In this document: positions 8,127-17,456 of the stretch, one piece after another
Layout: each line of letters starts with the position of its first letter
Numbering within the stretch: the stretch's first letter is position 1
Assembly: GCF_018283645.1 (NCBI RefSeq)
Contig: NZ_JAGSXH010000006.1
Coordinates: 37,541 to 101,540, forward strand
Source of the DNA: Actinocrinis puniceicyclus
Lineage (GTDB): Bacteria > Actinomycetota > Actinomycetes > Streptomycetales > Catenulisporaceae
Length of the DNA: 64,000 nucleotides
Reading direction: 5' to 3'
Notes under the pieces: model-generated
The model's input: only the letters and a program-made list of their open reading frames with translations
The model's database searches: none
Told to the model about the DNA's origin: nothing
Made by a program: the position numbers and the translations under genes

Positions 8127-9202
8127 CGGCCCACCTCCGAGGTCGTCAGCGTCGCGGGCGGGGCGGCGTCGGCCACGGCCGGGGCGCTCGGCCGGGCCCG
8201 GCGGCGGAACACCTTGGCCCGGAAGGCCGGGGACTGCAACAGGAACACGAAGATCACCATGACCGCCTTGAACACCAGGTTGGTCTGCGTGGGCACGCCG
8301 ATCGTGAAGATGGTGTTCTGCAGGGTCTCGATGATCAGCGCGCCGATCACCGTGCCGCCGAGGTAGAACCGGCCGCCGAGCAGCGAGGTGCCGCCGATGA
8401 CCACGGCCAGGATGGCGTCCAGTTCGATCCACAGCCCCGCGTTGTTGCTGTCCGCGGCGGACAGGTTCGAGCTGTTGATCAGCCCGGCCAGCGCCGCGCA
8501 CAGGCCGCAGAAAATGTACGCCATCAACTTGATCCGGCGGGCACGGATGCCGACCAGCCGGCTGGCCTCCGCGTTGCCGCCGACCGACTCGATCAGCAGG
8601 CCCAGGGCGGTGCGCCGGGTGAGCACCACGGCGAGCGTGACCATCACGGCGATCAGCAGCACCGAGAACGGGAAGCCGAGCCAGTATCCGCCGATGACGC
8701 CGAACGGGGTGTTGCTGTTGATCGTGATGATCTGGCCGCTGGTGATCAGCTGGGCGACGCCGCGCCCGGCCACCATCAGGATCAGGGTCGCCACGATCGG
8801 CTGTACCCCGCGGCCCGCGACCAGCCAGCCGTTCCACGCCCCGCAGACCAGTCCCGCGCCGAGACCGATGGCCACCGCGATCAGCACGCCGGACAGGCTG
8901 TTCTGGTCCGTCTCCTTGCTGATGTACAGGCAACTGGCCGCGCCCGCGATGGCCAGCACCGCGCCCACCGACAGGTCGATCCCCCCGGTCGCGATGACCA
9001 GGGTCATCCCGAGGGCGACCAGCACGATCGGGGCGCTGAAGATCAGGATGTTGACGAGGCTGCCGTAGAGGTGCCCGGCCCGCACGTGGATCGCGAAGAA
9101 GCCGGGCGTGAACGGCACGTTGATCAGCAGCAGCGCCACCAGCACGGCCACCGGCCAGAACAGCCGGTGCCGGGTCGCGGCGCGCCAGTCGAGGTTCGTC
9201 AT
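8123..9202 (-). CDS. ytfT: sugar ABC transporter permease (YtfT-like)
   Basis: 359 residues with about ten membrane segments and the CUT2 permease signatures VIATGGIDLSVGAVLAIAG and LAVVIGGTSLLGGRFYLGGT. A ~30-residue polar Ala/Pro-rich tail follows the last helix. The ATG at 9202 overlaps the ATPase stop (ATGA), and its own stop overlaps the next permease start, so ATPase and both permeases are made in fixed order. It probably pairs with the YjfF-like protein as a heterodimeric channel in the inner membrane. Confidence 0.9.
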   Translation of the reverse strand: MTNLDWRAATRHRLFWPVAVLVALLLINVPFTPGFFAIHVRAGHLYGSLVNILIFSAPIVLVALGMTLVIATGGIDLSVGAVLAIAGAASCLYISKETDQNSLSGVLIAVAIGLGAGLVCGAWNGWLVAGRGVQPIVATLILMVAGRGVAQLITSGQIITINSNTPFGVIGGYWLGFPFSVLLIAVMVTLAVVLTRRTALGLLIESVGGNAEASRLVGIRARRIKLMAYIFCGLCAALAGLINSSNLSAADSNNAGLWIELDAILAVVIGGTSLLGGRFYLGGTVIGALIIETLQNTIFTIGVPTQTNLVFKAVMVIFVFLLQSPAFRAKVFRRRARPSAPAVADAAPPATLTTSEVGR

Positions 9203-10710
9203 GTGCCCGCTCCGCTCGCGATCGTCTCCAGGATGCGGTCCGCGGTCACGTCCGGGCCGTTGGCGATCTGGGCCACCAGCCTGCGGTCGCGCAGCACGCC
9301 GATGGTGTGGCTCAGCCGCAGCACCTCCTCCAGTTCGGCGGAGATGAAGAGCAGGGACATGCCCTCCTCGGACAGGGACACCACCAGCTTCTGGATCTCG
9401 GCCTTCGCGCCCACGTCGATGCCCCGCGTCGGTTCGTCCAGGATCAGCAGCTTCGGCTGCGTGATCAGCCAACGGGCCAGCAGCACCTTCTGCTGGTTGC
9501 CGCCGCTGAGGGTGCCCACCTTCGCCTCGGGATTGGCCGGCCTGACATCCAGCGCCGTGATGTACTTCGCCACCAGCTCGTCGCGCTGCGCCGCCGGGAT
9601 CGGCCGGGTCCAGCCGCGGGCCGCCTGCAAGGCCAGGATGATGTTCTCCCGTACCGTCAGGTCCGGTACCAGCCCCTCGGTCTTGCGGTTCTCGGAGCAG
9701 AACGCGATGCCGTGGGCGATCGCCGCGACGGGGGAGTCGAGTGAGACCTTGCGCTCCTCGATCCGGACCTCGCCGCTGTCCGCCCCGTCCGCCCCGAACA
9801 GCAGCCGGGCCGATTCGGTGCGGCCGGAGCCGAGCAGGCCGGCCAGGCCGACCACCTCGCCCCGGTGGATGGACAGGTCGAAGGGCTCGATGGCGCCCTT
9901 GCGGCCCAGGCCCCTGGTCTCGACCAGCGGGTCGCCCACGGCCGGGCGGATGTGCCCGGTCAGCGCCTCCAGCTCGCCCAGCTCGCGGCCGATCATCTTC
10001 TGCACCAGCGCCACCTGGTCCAGCTCGGTGACGGGGTACTCGCCGACCAACTGCCCGTTGCGCAGGATCGTCATACGGTCGCAGACCTCGTAGATCTGGT
10101 CCAGGAAGTGCGAGACGAACAGGATCGCCACGCCCTCGGCCTTCAGCCGGCGCATCACGCCGAACAGGCGCTCGACCTCGTCCCGGTCCAGGCTGGAGGT
10201 CGGCTCGTCCAGGATCAGCACCTTGGCATCGATGCCGACCGCGCGCACGATCGCCACCAACTGCTGGATCGCGAGCGGGTAGGCGCCGAGCGGGGCGGAG
10301 ACGTCCAGTTCGAGGCCTATCCGGGCGGCCAGCTCGGCGGCCCGGCGGCGCAGCTCGCGCCATCGGATCGCCCCGCGCCGCGTCGGCTCACGCCCCAGCA
10401 GGATGTTCTCCGCGACCGTCAGGTTCGGGCAGAGGTTGACCTCCTGGTACACGGTGCTGATCCCGGACTGCTGCGACTGCAGCGGGCTGCTGAACCGGAC
10501 CGGTGCGCCGTTCAGCGAGATCCGGCCCTCGTCGAGCTCGTACACGCCGGTGAGGACCTTGACGAGGGTCGACTTCCCGGCGCCGTTCTCGCCCAGCAGG
10601 GCGTGGATCTCGCCGGGCAGGAGGCGGAAGTCGACGCCTGACAGAGCCCGGACTCCGGGAAACTGTTTACTGATACCCGTCATCTCCAGGACGGGTTGTG
10701 GCTCTGCCAT
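9199..10710 (-). CDS. ytfR: sugar ABC transporter ATPase, two ABC domains (YtfR-like)
   Basis: 503 residues, the usual length for CUT2 ATPases with two fused ABC domains. Domain 1 has Walker A GENGAGKST at ~40-48 and Walker B KVLILDEPTSSLD. Its signature loop reads AYPLAIQQL rather than LSGGQ, as is common in the first half. Domain 2 has a degenerate P-loop LAGLLGSGRTES, an intact LSGGNQQKVLLARWL and Walker B LLILDEPTRGID. It powers import through the two permeases encoded downstream. The ATG start lies after a long intercistronic hairpin that separates it from the binding-protein gene. Confidence 0.93.
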   Translation of the reverse strand: MAEPQPVLEMTGISKQFPGVRALSGVDFRLLPGEIHALLGENGAGKSTLVKVLTGVYELDEGRISLNGAPVRFSSPLQSQQSGISTVYQEVNLCPNLTVAENILLGREPTRRGAIRWRELRRRAAELAARIGLELDVSAPLGAYPLAIQQLVAIVRAVGIDAKVLILDEPTSSLDRDEVERLFGVMRRLKAEGVAILFVSHFLDQIYEVCDRMTILRNGQLVGEYPVTELDQVALVQKMIGRELGELEALTGHIRPAVGDPLVETRGLGRKGAIEPFDLSIHRGEVVGLAGLLGSGRTESARLLFGADGADSGEVRIEERKVSLDSPVAAIAHGIAFCSENRKTEGLVPDLTVRENIILALQAARGWTRPIPAAQRDELVAKYITALDVRPANPEAKVGTLSGGNQQKVLLARWLITQPKLLILDEPTRGIDVGAKAEIQKLVVSLSEEGMSLLFISAELEEVLRLSHTIGVLRDRRLVAQIANGPDVTADRILETIASGAGT

Positions 10711-10735
10711 GGCAGCGCGCCTCCGTGTGTCTTGG

Positions 10736-10774
10736 CCGGCGCCGGGCGGGGAGTGCGGCCCCGCCCGGCGCCGG
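10736..10774 (-). promoter_or_regulatory. intercistronic hairpin, 16-bp perfect stem
   Basis: A perfect 16-bp GC stem (CCGGCGCCGGGCGGGG and its complement) with a 7-nt loop lies between the stop of the binding-protein gene and the start of the ATPase gene, on one transcript. Hairpins at this place in sugar importers often protect the 3' end or attenuate transcription, giving excess binding protein over membrane parts. That role is inference here. Confidence 0.65.
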
Positions 10775-10782
10775 AGTCGGGC

Positions 10783-11784
10783 TCAGTACTTGCGGGTGGG
10801 CAGAGCGGCTGCCGCCTGGTCCTGGGTGAAGTCGCTCTCCTTGGTCTTGATCCACTTGGGCAGGTCGGTCTTGCCCGCGGCGACCTGCTTGGCGGCGTCC
10901 ATCAGCTGCGGGCCGAGCAGCGGGTTGCACTCGGCGATCGCGTTGATCTTGCCCTGGGTCATCGCCACGAAGCCGTCGTGCACGCCGTCGCAGGACACGA
11001 TCTTGATGTCCACGCCCGGCTTCTTGCCGGCCGCCTCGATCGCCTGGATGGCGCCGAGGGCCATGTCGTCGTTCTGCGCGAACAGCGCGTTGATCTCGGG
11101 GTGGGACTGCAGGAAGGCCGCCATGACCTGCTTGCCGCCGTCCCGGGTGAAGTTGCCGGTCTGGGTGACCACGATCTTCCAGGTGGGGTCGCTGGCGGCC
11201 ATCACCTTCGCGAAGCCCTTGGTCCGGTCGATCGCGGGGGCCGAGCCGGTCGTCCCTTCCAGCTGCGCGAGGTTCACCGGGCCGGTGTGACCCTGCAGGA
11301 CGTGCTCCATCAGGTGCGCGGCGCGCTCGCCCTCGGCCTCGAAGTCCGAGCCGATGAGCGTGACGTACAGCGACGGGTCGGAGACGTCCACCGAGCGGTC
11401 GGTCAGGATCACCGGGATCTTGGCCGCCTTGGCCTCCTGCAGCACGGTGTCCCAGCCGGTGACGACCACCGGCGAGAAGGAGATGACGTCGACCTTCTGC
11501 TGGATGTAGGAGCGGATCGCCGCGATCTGGTTCTCCTGCTTCTGCTCGGCGTCGGAGAACTTGAGGTTGATCCCGGCGGCCGCGGCCGCGTCCTTGACCG
11601 ACTGGGTGTTCGCGGCCCGCCAGCCGCTCTCCGAGCCGACCTGCGAGAAGCCGAGGGTGAGGGTCTTGGCGGCGCCTCCGGTGGAGGAGGCAGAAGTGGT
11701 GTTGTTAGTCTTGGCGCACGCGGCGAGCGCGCCGGTGGCGGCGACAGCGGCGGTGCCTGTCAGGAAATGACGTCTGTTGAGCAT
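10783..11784 (-). CDS. ytfQ: sugar-binding lipoprotein of ABC importer (YtfQ-like)
   Basis: 333 residues. The N-terminus has a twin-arginine start (NRRHFLTG), a hydrophobic stretch and a lipobox LAAC with Cys ~23, so this is probably a Tat-exported lipoprotein. The rest is a periplasmic-binding-protein type I fold: LGFSQVGSESGWRAANTQS, VISFSPVVVTGWDTVLQEA, PVILTDRSVD, FAQNDDMALGAIQAIE and VSCDGVHDGF. It resembles the YtfQ/galactofuranose-binding branch. Adjacent araBDA suggests L-arabinose as ligand. It lies 159 bp after araA and probably shares its transcript. Confidence 0.9.
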   Translation of the reverse strand: MLNRRHFLTGTAAVAATGALAACAKTNNTTSASSTGGAAKTLTLGFSQVGSESGWRAANTQSVKDAAAAAGINLKFSDAEQKQENQIAAIRSYIQQKVDVISFSPVVVTGWDTVLQEAKAAKIPVILTDRSVDVSDPSLYVTLIGSDFEAEGERAAHLMEHVLQGHTGPVNLAQLEGTTGSAPAIDRTKGFAKVMAASDPTWKIVVTQTGNFTRDGGKQVMAAFLQSHPEINALFAQNDDMALGAIQAIEAAGKKPGVDIKIVSCDGVHDGFVAMTQGKINAIAECNPLLGPQLMDAAKQVAAGKTDLPKWIKTKESDFTQDQAAAALPTRKY

Positions 11785-11943
11785 TCACTTCTCCCTTGAA
11801 GTCGCGTGGTGCGAGCTCGTGCTGAGCCGTGGGCTACGCGGATGTGCTCGTGGTGCGAAGGGGTGTTGAGTTGCCCCCACCTCGGCCGCACCTGTGCAAG
11901 GCCCGGCCGGGGATTCTGGCGTGCTGTGTTGTCACTCGATTGA

Positions 11944-13485
11944 TCACAAACCCTGGGCCAGGCGGTAGTACGCCTGGTTCCATCGCAGTTCCCTGGTGAA
12001 TTGGCGGATCGTGGTGCCGGCGTCGATGACGAGCAGTTCGACGCCGAGCATCTCGGCCAGGTCTTGCAGCTCCTCGGCGCCGAGCGCCGCGGTCAGCACC
12101 GTGTGGTGAGGAGCTCCCGCAGTGAGCCAGGCTTCTGCGGAAGTGTGCAGGTCCGGTCGGGGCGACCACACCGCGCGCGCGACCGGAAGGCGCGGCAGCG
12201 GTTCGAGCGCGGGCACGACGTCGATCTCGTTGGCCACCAGGCGGAAGCGGTCGCCGAGGTCCGCCAGGCCCACCACCGTCGCGGGGCCGGGACGCGCGTC
12301 GAAGACCAGCCGCACCGGGTCCTCACGCCCGCCGATGCCCAGCGGGTGGATCTCGCAGGACGGCGTCCGCGCGGCGATGGAGGGGCAGACCTCGAGCATG
12401 TGCGCGCCGAGAATCAGCTCCCTGCCGGGCTCCAGGTGGTAGGTGTAGTCCTCCATGAACGAGGTGCCGCCCGGCAGTCCGGCGGACGCGGCTTTCAGCG
12501 TGCGCAGCAGCAGCGAGGTCTTCCAGTCCCCCTCGCCGCCGAAGCCGTAGCCGTCGGCCATCAACCGCTGCACCGCCAGGCCGGGCAGTTGCCGCAGCCC
12601 GCCGAGGTCCTCGAAATTGGTGGTGAAGGCGCGAAAGCCGCCGGAGGTCAGGAAGTCGCGCAGACCCAGCTCGACGCGCGCGGCGTAGCGCAGCGACGCG
12701 TGCCGCTCGCCGCCGCAGCGCAGTTCGGCGGTGACCTCGTAGCTGTCCTCGTACTCCTTGACCAGGGCGTCTATTCGCGTATCAGAGATCGAATCGACGA
12801 CGGCGACCAGGTCGTTGACGCCGTAGGTGTTGACCGAGACGCCGAAGCGCAGCTGGGCCTCGACCTTGTCGCCCTCGGTGACCGCCACGTCGCGCATGTT
12901 GTCGCCGAACCTGGCCAGCTTCAGGGTTCGCATGTCGGCCAGTCCGGTCGCGGCGCGCGTCCATGCGGCCACCCGCTCGGCCACCGTGGGATCACTCGCG
13001 TGCCCGGCCACGGTCTTGCGGGGTACGCCCAACCTGGTCTGTACGAACCCGAACTCGCGGTCGCCGTGCGCGGCCTGGTTCAGGTTCATGAAGTCCATGT
13101 CGATCGTCGCCCACGGCAGCGCCACGTTGGCCTGCGTGTGCAGGTGCAGCAGCGGCTTACGCAGGACATCGAGCCCTGAGATCCACATCTTCGCCGGCGA
13201 GAAGGTGTGCATCCACGCGATCAGGCCGATGCAGCGGTCCTCGGCGTTCGCCTCCAGGCACACCCGGCGGATCGCCTCCGCGTCGGTCAGCACGGGCAGC
13301 CAGACGATCCGCACCGGTGTCGGCGGCCGGCCGGCCAGGCCGCGCAGCGCGCCGGAGAGCGTCTCAGCTATGCGCTGCGACTGCTCGGCGACCTGCCGAA
13401 GCGTCTCCTCGCCGTAAAGACCCTGGCTGCCGGTGAGGAACCAGACCTCGTACGCGGCATCGGGGGCGGCGTCCAGTGACGTCAT
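11944..13485 (-). CDS. araA: L-arabinose isomerase
   Basis: 513 residues, typical for AraA, which converts L-arabinose to L-ribulose with Mn2+. Active-site segments are visible: [15 protein letters not shown] and [12 protein letters not shown] (the two metal-binding Glu), [10 protein letters not shown] (His) and AGAPHHTVL (His). The N-terminus [19 protein letters not shown] is a strong family hallmark. The ATG at 13485 overlaps the araD stop (ATGA); a longer frame upstream is not family-like. It works in the cytoplasm between the importer and AraB. Confidence 0.97.
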   Translation of the reverse strand: MTSLDAAPDAAYEVWFLTGSQGLYGEETLRQVAEQSQRIAETLSGALRGLAGRPPTPVRIVWLPVLTDAEAIRRVCLEANAEDRCIGLIAWMHTFSPAKMWISGLDVLRKPLLHLHTQANVALPWATIDMDFMNLNQAAHGDREFGFVQTRLGVPRKTVAGHASDPTVAERVAAWTRAATGLADMRTLKLARFGDNMRDVAVTEGDKVEAQLRFGVSVNTYGVNDLVAVVDSISDTRIDALVKEYEDSYEVTAELRCGGERHASLRYAARVELGLRDFLTSGGFRAFTTNFEDLGGLRQLPGLAVQRLMADGYGFGGEGDWKTSLLLRTLKAASAGLPGGTSFMEDYTYHLEPGRELILGAHMLEVCPSIAARTPSCEIHPLGIGGREDPVRLVFDARPGPATVVGLADLGDRFRLVANEIDVVPALEPLPRLPVARAVWSPRPDLHTSAEAWLTAGAPHHTVLTAALGAEELQDLAEMLGVELLVIDAGTTIRQFTRELRWNQAYYRLAQGL

Positions 13486-14219
13486 TGTTCGTTGACTCCG
13501 TCCGCAGGGGGCTGCTGCCCGTAGACGTGGGTGTACCGGTGGTGCAGCGCGTCGATGTCGGCGCGCGGGATCGGGATCGGCTCGCCGTAGGCGCGGGCCA
13601 GGTGCACGGTGCGGGCCACGTCTTCGGTCATCACCGCGGCTTTGACCGCGGCGCGTGCGTTCTTGCCGATGGTGAAGACCCCGTGGTTGCGCATCAGCAC
13701 GGCGGGGGAGCGGTGCCCGTCGAGCGTCTCGATGATGCCTTTGCCGATCGCCTCGTCGCCGATCAGCGCGAACGGGCCGACCGGGATCTCGCCGCCAAAC
13801 TCGTCGGCCATCGCGGTGATCACGCACGGGATCGCTTCGCCGCGCGCCGACCAGGCGGTCGCGTAGGTCGAGTGCGTGTGCACGACACCGCCGACTTCGG
13901 GGCGGTGCCGGTAGACGTAGGCGTGCGATCCGGTGTCGCTCGACGGCTTGTAGGCGCCCTCGACGACGTTTCCGTCCAGGTCGCACAACACCATCGACTC
14001 GGGGGTCAGCTCCTCGTAGTCCAGCCCGCTGGGCTTGATGACCATCAGGTCCGCGCCCGGTACCCGGGCCGAGACGTTCCCGGAGGTCCAGGCGACCAGG
14101 CCGTTGCTCGGCAGCAGCGCGTGCAGGGCACAGACCTCGGCGCGCAGCCTGTCGATTTCGGCGCGGACGGCCGCGTCGATGTCCGCGCGCCCTGGGCCGG
14201 AACCGGGTATCTCGGACAT
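13482..14219 (-). CDS. araD: L-ribulose-5-phosphate 4-epimerase
   Basis: 245 residues, class II aldolase/AraD family. It epimerises L-ribulose 5-phosphate to D-xylulose 5-phosphate, feeding the pentose phosphate pathway. Visible motifs are [21 protein letters not shown] (phosphate and substrate loop), the zinc pair [12 protein letters not shown], and [12 protein letters not shown] with the third zinc His. It sits 1 bp after araB and overlaps araA, in the order araB-araD-araA. An L-fuculose-phosphate aldolase is a possible confusion in this family but is unlikely in this context. Confidence 0.95.
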   Translation of the reverse strand: MSEIPGSGPGRADIDAAVRAEIDRLRAEVCALHALLPSNGLVAWTSGNVSARVPGADLMVIKPSGLDYEELTPESMVLCDLDGNVVEGAYKPSSDTGSHAYVYRHRPEVGGVVHTHSTYATAWSARGEAIPCVITAMADEFGGEIPVGPFALIGDEAIGKGIIETLDGHRSPAVLMRNHGVFTIGKNARAAVKAAVMTEDVARTVHLARAYGEPIPIPRADIDALHHRYTHVYGQQPPADGVNEQ

Positions 14220-14220
14220 G

Positions 14221-15957
14221 TCAGTCCCCGTTCTCGTCGTGTGCGGCGAGCCGGATCGCGCGCAGGCGGTGCAGTACCTCGTTGGCGCCCCGGCCGAAGT
14301 AGTCGTGCAGGCGCAGGTACTCGGCGTAGAGGGCGTCGTAGGCCGAGGCGCGCTTCGGGTCGGGGGTGTAGGCGGCGCGCTGGATCTTACCCATCGCCCT
14401 GGCCGCGGTCGGTACGTCCGGATAGGCGCCGGCGGCCACGGCCGCGTGGATGGCGGAGCCGAGCGCAGGGCCCTGTGAGGAGCCGATGATGCTCAGCGGC
14501 CGGCGGGTGACGTCGGCGTACAGCTGCATCAGGAAGCTGTTGCGCAGCAGGCCGCCGGCGACCACGAACTCGTTGACCGGTACGCCGCTCTCCTCGAACG
14601 CGTCGATGATCACCCGGGTGCCGAAGGCGGTGGCCTCGAGCAGCGCGCGGTAGACCTCGTGCGGCTTGGTGCCGAGCGTCAGGCCCGCGATCACGCCGGA
14701 GAGGTGGTGGTCCACCAGGACCGAGCGGTTGCCGCTGTGCCAGTCCAGCGCGATCAGGCCGTGCGCGCCGACCGGTTGCGCGGCGGCCTGCTCGGTGAGC
14801 AGTTCGTGCACGGAGATACCGCGCCGCTCGGCCTCGTCCCGTACCTGGCCGGGTGTGGACTGCTCGGCGAACCAGGCGAAGATGTCCCCGACGCCGCTTT
14901 GCCCGGCCTCGTAGCCCCACAACCCCTCGATGATGCCGCCGTCCACCACGCCGCACATGCCGGGCACCTCGGCGAGTTGCCCGCCGTTCATCACGTGGCA
15001 GGTGGAGGTGCCCATGATGGCGACCATCTGGCCGGGCTCGATGGCCTGCGCGGCCGGGGCGGTCACGTGCGCGTCCACGTTCCCGACGCACACCGCGATC
15101 CCCTCGCGCAGACCGGTCCAGGCGGCGGCCTGCGCGGTGAGCCCTCCGGCCCGCGAACCGAGCGGCGAGATGCCCGGTGAGCCGGGGGCGAGGTCGAGTT
15201 TGTCGTTGAAGTCGGCGAAATCGGGGGCGAGCGCGGACAGGAATGCCGCCGTCGGGCGGGCGCCGTCCTGCAGGATGCCCTTGTATCCGGCGGTGCAGGC
15301 GTTGCGGGTCTCGGCGCCGCACAGCTGCCAGGTGATCCAGTCGGCCGCCTCGATCCAGCGCTCGGTGCGCGCGTAGATCTGCGGGTCCTCCTCCAGCAGT
15401 TGCAGGCCCTTGGCGTACTCCCACTCGGAGGAGATCTTGCCGCCGTAGCGGGCGATCCACGGTTCGGGCCGCTTGTGCGCCAGGGCATTGATACGGTCGG
15501 CGTGTGGCTGCGCGGCGTGATGCTTCCACAGTTTGACGTAGGCGTGCGGCCGGTCGCGCAACTCGTCCAGCTCGCACAGCGGGGTGCCGTCCGCGAGAGT
15601 CGGCAGCACGGTGCACGCGGTGAAATCGACACCGATCCCGACGACCCGCGCCGGATCGATCCCGGCGTCCGCGACGGCGGCCGGCACCGCGCGGCGCAGC
15701 ACCTCGCGGTAGTCGTCAGGGTACTGAAGCGCCCAGTCCGGCGGGAGCGCGCCGCCGCCGGGCAGTACGTGGTCGATCACGCCGTGCTCGTACTCGTGCA
15801 CCGCGGTGCCCAGCTCGGCGCCGTCCGAGACGCGAACCACCAGGGCGCGGCCGGAGAGCGTGCCGTAGTCCACACCCACCACGAAACTGTCCCCGGCGGC
15901 GTGGTCGTCGTCGGTGTCGCTGCTGTGGTGAAGCTCGTTGTGAGCGTTAACAACCAT
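14221..15957 (-). CDS. araB: ribulokinase
   Basis: 578 residues, FGGY carbohydrate kinase. It phosphorylates L-ribulose. Seen are the N-terminal ATPase strand FVVGVDYGTLSGRALVV, the IGVDFTACTVLP phosphate-1-type motif, SSEWEYAKGLQLLEEDP, WIEAADWITWQLCG, GNVDAHVTAPAA, IMGTSTCHVM and the C-terminal FVVAGGLLRNSFLMQLYADV signature. The first codons of the gene lie inside a LacI-type palindrome, so repressor bound there would block transcription or translation start. The gene is 44 bp downstream of the LacI-family gene in the same direction. Confidence 0.96.
   Translation of the reverse strand: MVVNAHNELHHSSDTDDDHAAGDSFVVGVDYGTLSGRALVVRVSDGAELGTAVHEYEHGVIDHVLPGGGALPPDWALQYPDDYREVLRRAVPAAVADAGIDPARVVGIGVDFTACTVLPTLADGTPLCELDELRDRPHAYVKLWKHHAAQPHADRINALAHKRPEPWIARYGGKISSEWEYAKGLQLLEEDPQIYARTERWIEAADWITWQLCGAETRNACTAGYKGILQDGARPTAAFLSALAPDFADFNDKLDLAPGSPGISPLGSRAGGLTAQAAAWTGLREGIAVCVGNVDAHVTAPAAQAIEPGQMVAIMGTSTCHVMNGGQLAEVPGMCGVVDGGIIEGLWGYEAGQSGVGDIFAWFAEQSTPGQVRDEAERRGISVHELLTEQAAAQPVGAHGLIALDWHSGNRSVLVDHHLSGVIAGLTLGTKPHEVYRALLEATAFGTRVIIDAFEESGVPVNEFVVAGGLLRNSFLMQLYADVTRRPLSIIGSSQGPALGSAIHAAVAAGAYPDVPTAARAMGKIQRAAYTPDPKRASAYDALYAEYLRLHDYFGRGANEVLHRLRAIRLAAHDENGD
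15938..15953. promoter_or_regulatory. LacI-type operator within first codons of araB
   Basis: TTGTGAGCGTTAACAA is a near-perfect 16-bp inverted repeat with the central CG typical of LacI/GalR-family operators. It covers codons 2-7 of araB. A sister site lies upstream of the LacI-family gene at 17178. The two share TTGT-AGCG-ACA positions, which suggests one regulator binds both. Confidence 0.7.
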
Positions 15958-16001
15958 CGGGCACCCTTGTCATCGAAAACACCTCTTCGTGGGATCGCCG
16001 T

Positions 16002-17036
16002 TCAGTCGGTGTGGCGTGTGGCGGAGGCGCGGACCACCAGGCCCGGCTCGATGGAGATGTGCGGCGCGGCGGCCGGGATGCCGCGCTGGTCGGCGTCGAT
16101 CAGCTGGATCAGCGAGCGAAGGGCGCGTCGGCCCAGTTCGTCGAAGTCCTGGCGCACGGTGGTCAGCGGTGGCCCGAAATACTCAGCCTCCGGAATGTCG
16201 TCGAACCCGATGATGCTCACGTCCTCGGGGACGCGGCGGCCGGCCTGCTGCAACGCGCGCAGCAGCCCGAGCGCCATGTGGTCGTTGGCGCAGAAGACGG
16301 CGGAGATCCCCGGGTCGCGGGCGATGCGCTGTCCCAGTTCGAAGCCGGTGCGCGCGGACCAGTCGCCGCCGTTGAGCGGCTCGGGCACGATCGCGCCGTG
16401 GGCTTCGAGCGTGCGCCGCCAGCCGATCTGGCGTTCCTGCGCGTCCAGCCAGGAGGCGGGGCCGGCCAGGTGGTGCACGGTGCGGTGGCCGAGATCCAGC
16501 AGGTAGGAGGTGGCACGTTCGGCCCCGGCCTCGTTGTCCACGGCCACCGAGGCCAGCGCGGAGTGGGTGCCGCAGCCGACCGCGACCAGCGGCACGTCCG
16601 AGGGGACGTTCGCCAGCGCGCCGACCGCGGTGGTCTGCGGGGCGATCACGATGATGCCCTCGACCGCCTGGTCGCGCAGCCGCTCCACCGCGTCGAGCAC
16701 CGAGCGGCGGTCGAGTGCGGCCAGGGCGGCGACGGTGACGAAGTAGTCGTGCTGCTTGGCGGCCTGCTCGATGCCGTAGAGCATCGAGGCCGGCCCGTAG
16801 AGCGTGGTGTTGAAGCTGATCACGCCGAGCGTGTTGGTGCGCCGGGTGACCAGCGTGCGGGCGGCCGCGTTGGGCCGGTAGCCCAGTTCGCGGATCGCGG
16901 CCAGCACCCGGTCCCGGGTGGCCGGGCGCACGTTGGGGTGGTCGTTGAGCACGCGCGAGACGGTCTGGTGCGAGACACCCGCGATCCGTGCGACGTCGGC
17001 CATGACCGGGGCCCGATCGCCGTCGATGACTCGCAT
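16002..17036 (-). CDS. LacI-family transcriptional regulator of arabinose genes
   Basis: 344 residues. The N-terminal HTH reads MADVARIAGVSHQTVSRVLN, followed by the hinge helix YRPNAAARTLVTRRTNTLGV. The C-terminal sugar-binding domain has VVDN-type strand SVAVDNEAGAERATSYLLDLG, CANDHMALGLL and IIGFDDIPEAEYFGPPLTTV. It is the likely repressor of araBDA and the importer, relieved by an arabinose-derived inducer (inference from position and operators). I chose the ATG at 17036, a few residues before the conserved HTH; the frame extends 30 codons further upstream. A matching operator 142 bp upstream suggests autoregulation. Confidence 0.92.
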   Translation of the reverse strand: MRVIDGDRAPVMADVARIAGVSHQTVSRVLNDHPNVRPATRDRVLAAIRELGYRPNAAARTLVTRRTNTLGVISFNTTLYGPASMLYGIEQAAKQHDYFVTVAALAALDRRSVLDAVERLRDQAVEGIIVIAPQTTAVGALANVPSDVPLVAVGCGTHSALASVAVDNEAGAERATSYLLDLGHRTVHHLAGPASWLDAQERQIGWRRTLEAHGAIVPEPLNGGDWSARTGFELGQRIARDPGISAVFCANDHMALGLLRALQQAGRRVPEDVSIIGFDDIPEAEYFGPPLTTVRQDFDELGRRALRSLIQLIDADQRGIPAAAPHISIEPGLVVRASATRHTD

Positions 17037-17177
17037 CTCGCCGTTCACCCTCCCTCTGCACGCCATCGTCGCAGGAGTTCGACCTGATTGGACCGTATTG
17101 CGTGGATCATGAAACCGCCCGAACACTCGGGGCGGGACAGTTGCGGCCTGGTTCGCCGGAGCGGACGCCGTGGAGAA

Positions 17178-17193
17178 TTGTTAGCGCAAACAT
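17178..17193. promoter_or_regulatory. LacI-type operator upstream of the regulator gene
   Basis: TTGTTAGCGCAAACAT is an imperfect palindrome centred on CG, very similar to the operator inside araB at 15938. It lies upstream of the LacI-family gene. The gap 17037-17456 holds this site and no convincing gene. Confidence 0.65.
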
Positions 17194-17456
17194 CCGGTCT
17201 CGTCAAGGTCCGAACGGAAGTGCCAGGCCGCCTGCCAGGTAGTGCCCGGAACCTTCGCGCAAGCTGGTGCGTTCCTCTTCGGCTTCAAGTACGCGGAAAT
17301 CGGTAACGGGCGTTGCGCGGATCCGGTCCGGGGCCCACGAGCGAGACGGCAGGGAAGATGGTGATTTCGGTGGCTGAATCGTCGGCCTGCTAAAGCAGGG
17401 CCCGCGTGCGGACGCCGCTCGGCCCGGCGCCGCTGCGCCCGTAGCCGAAGCGTCGA

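Noticed and set aside
8388..10641. Several plus-strand frames opposite the sugar transporter
   Set aside because: They mirror the conserved ABC transporter genes and show no domain.
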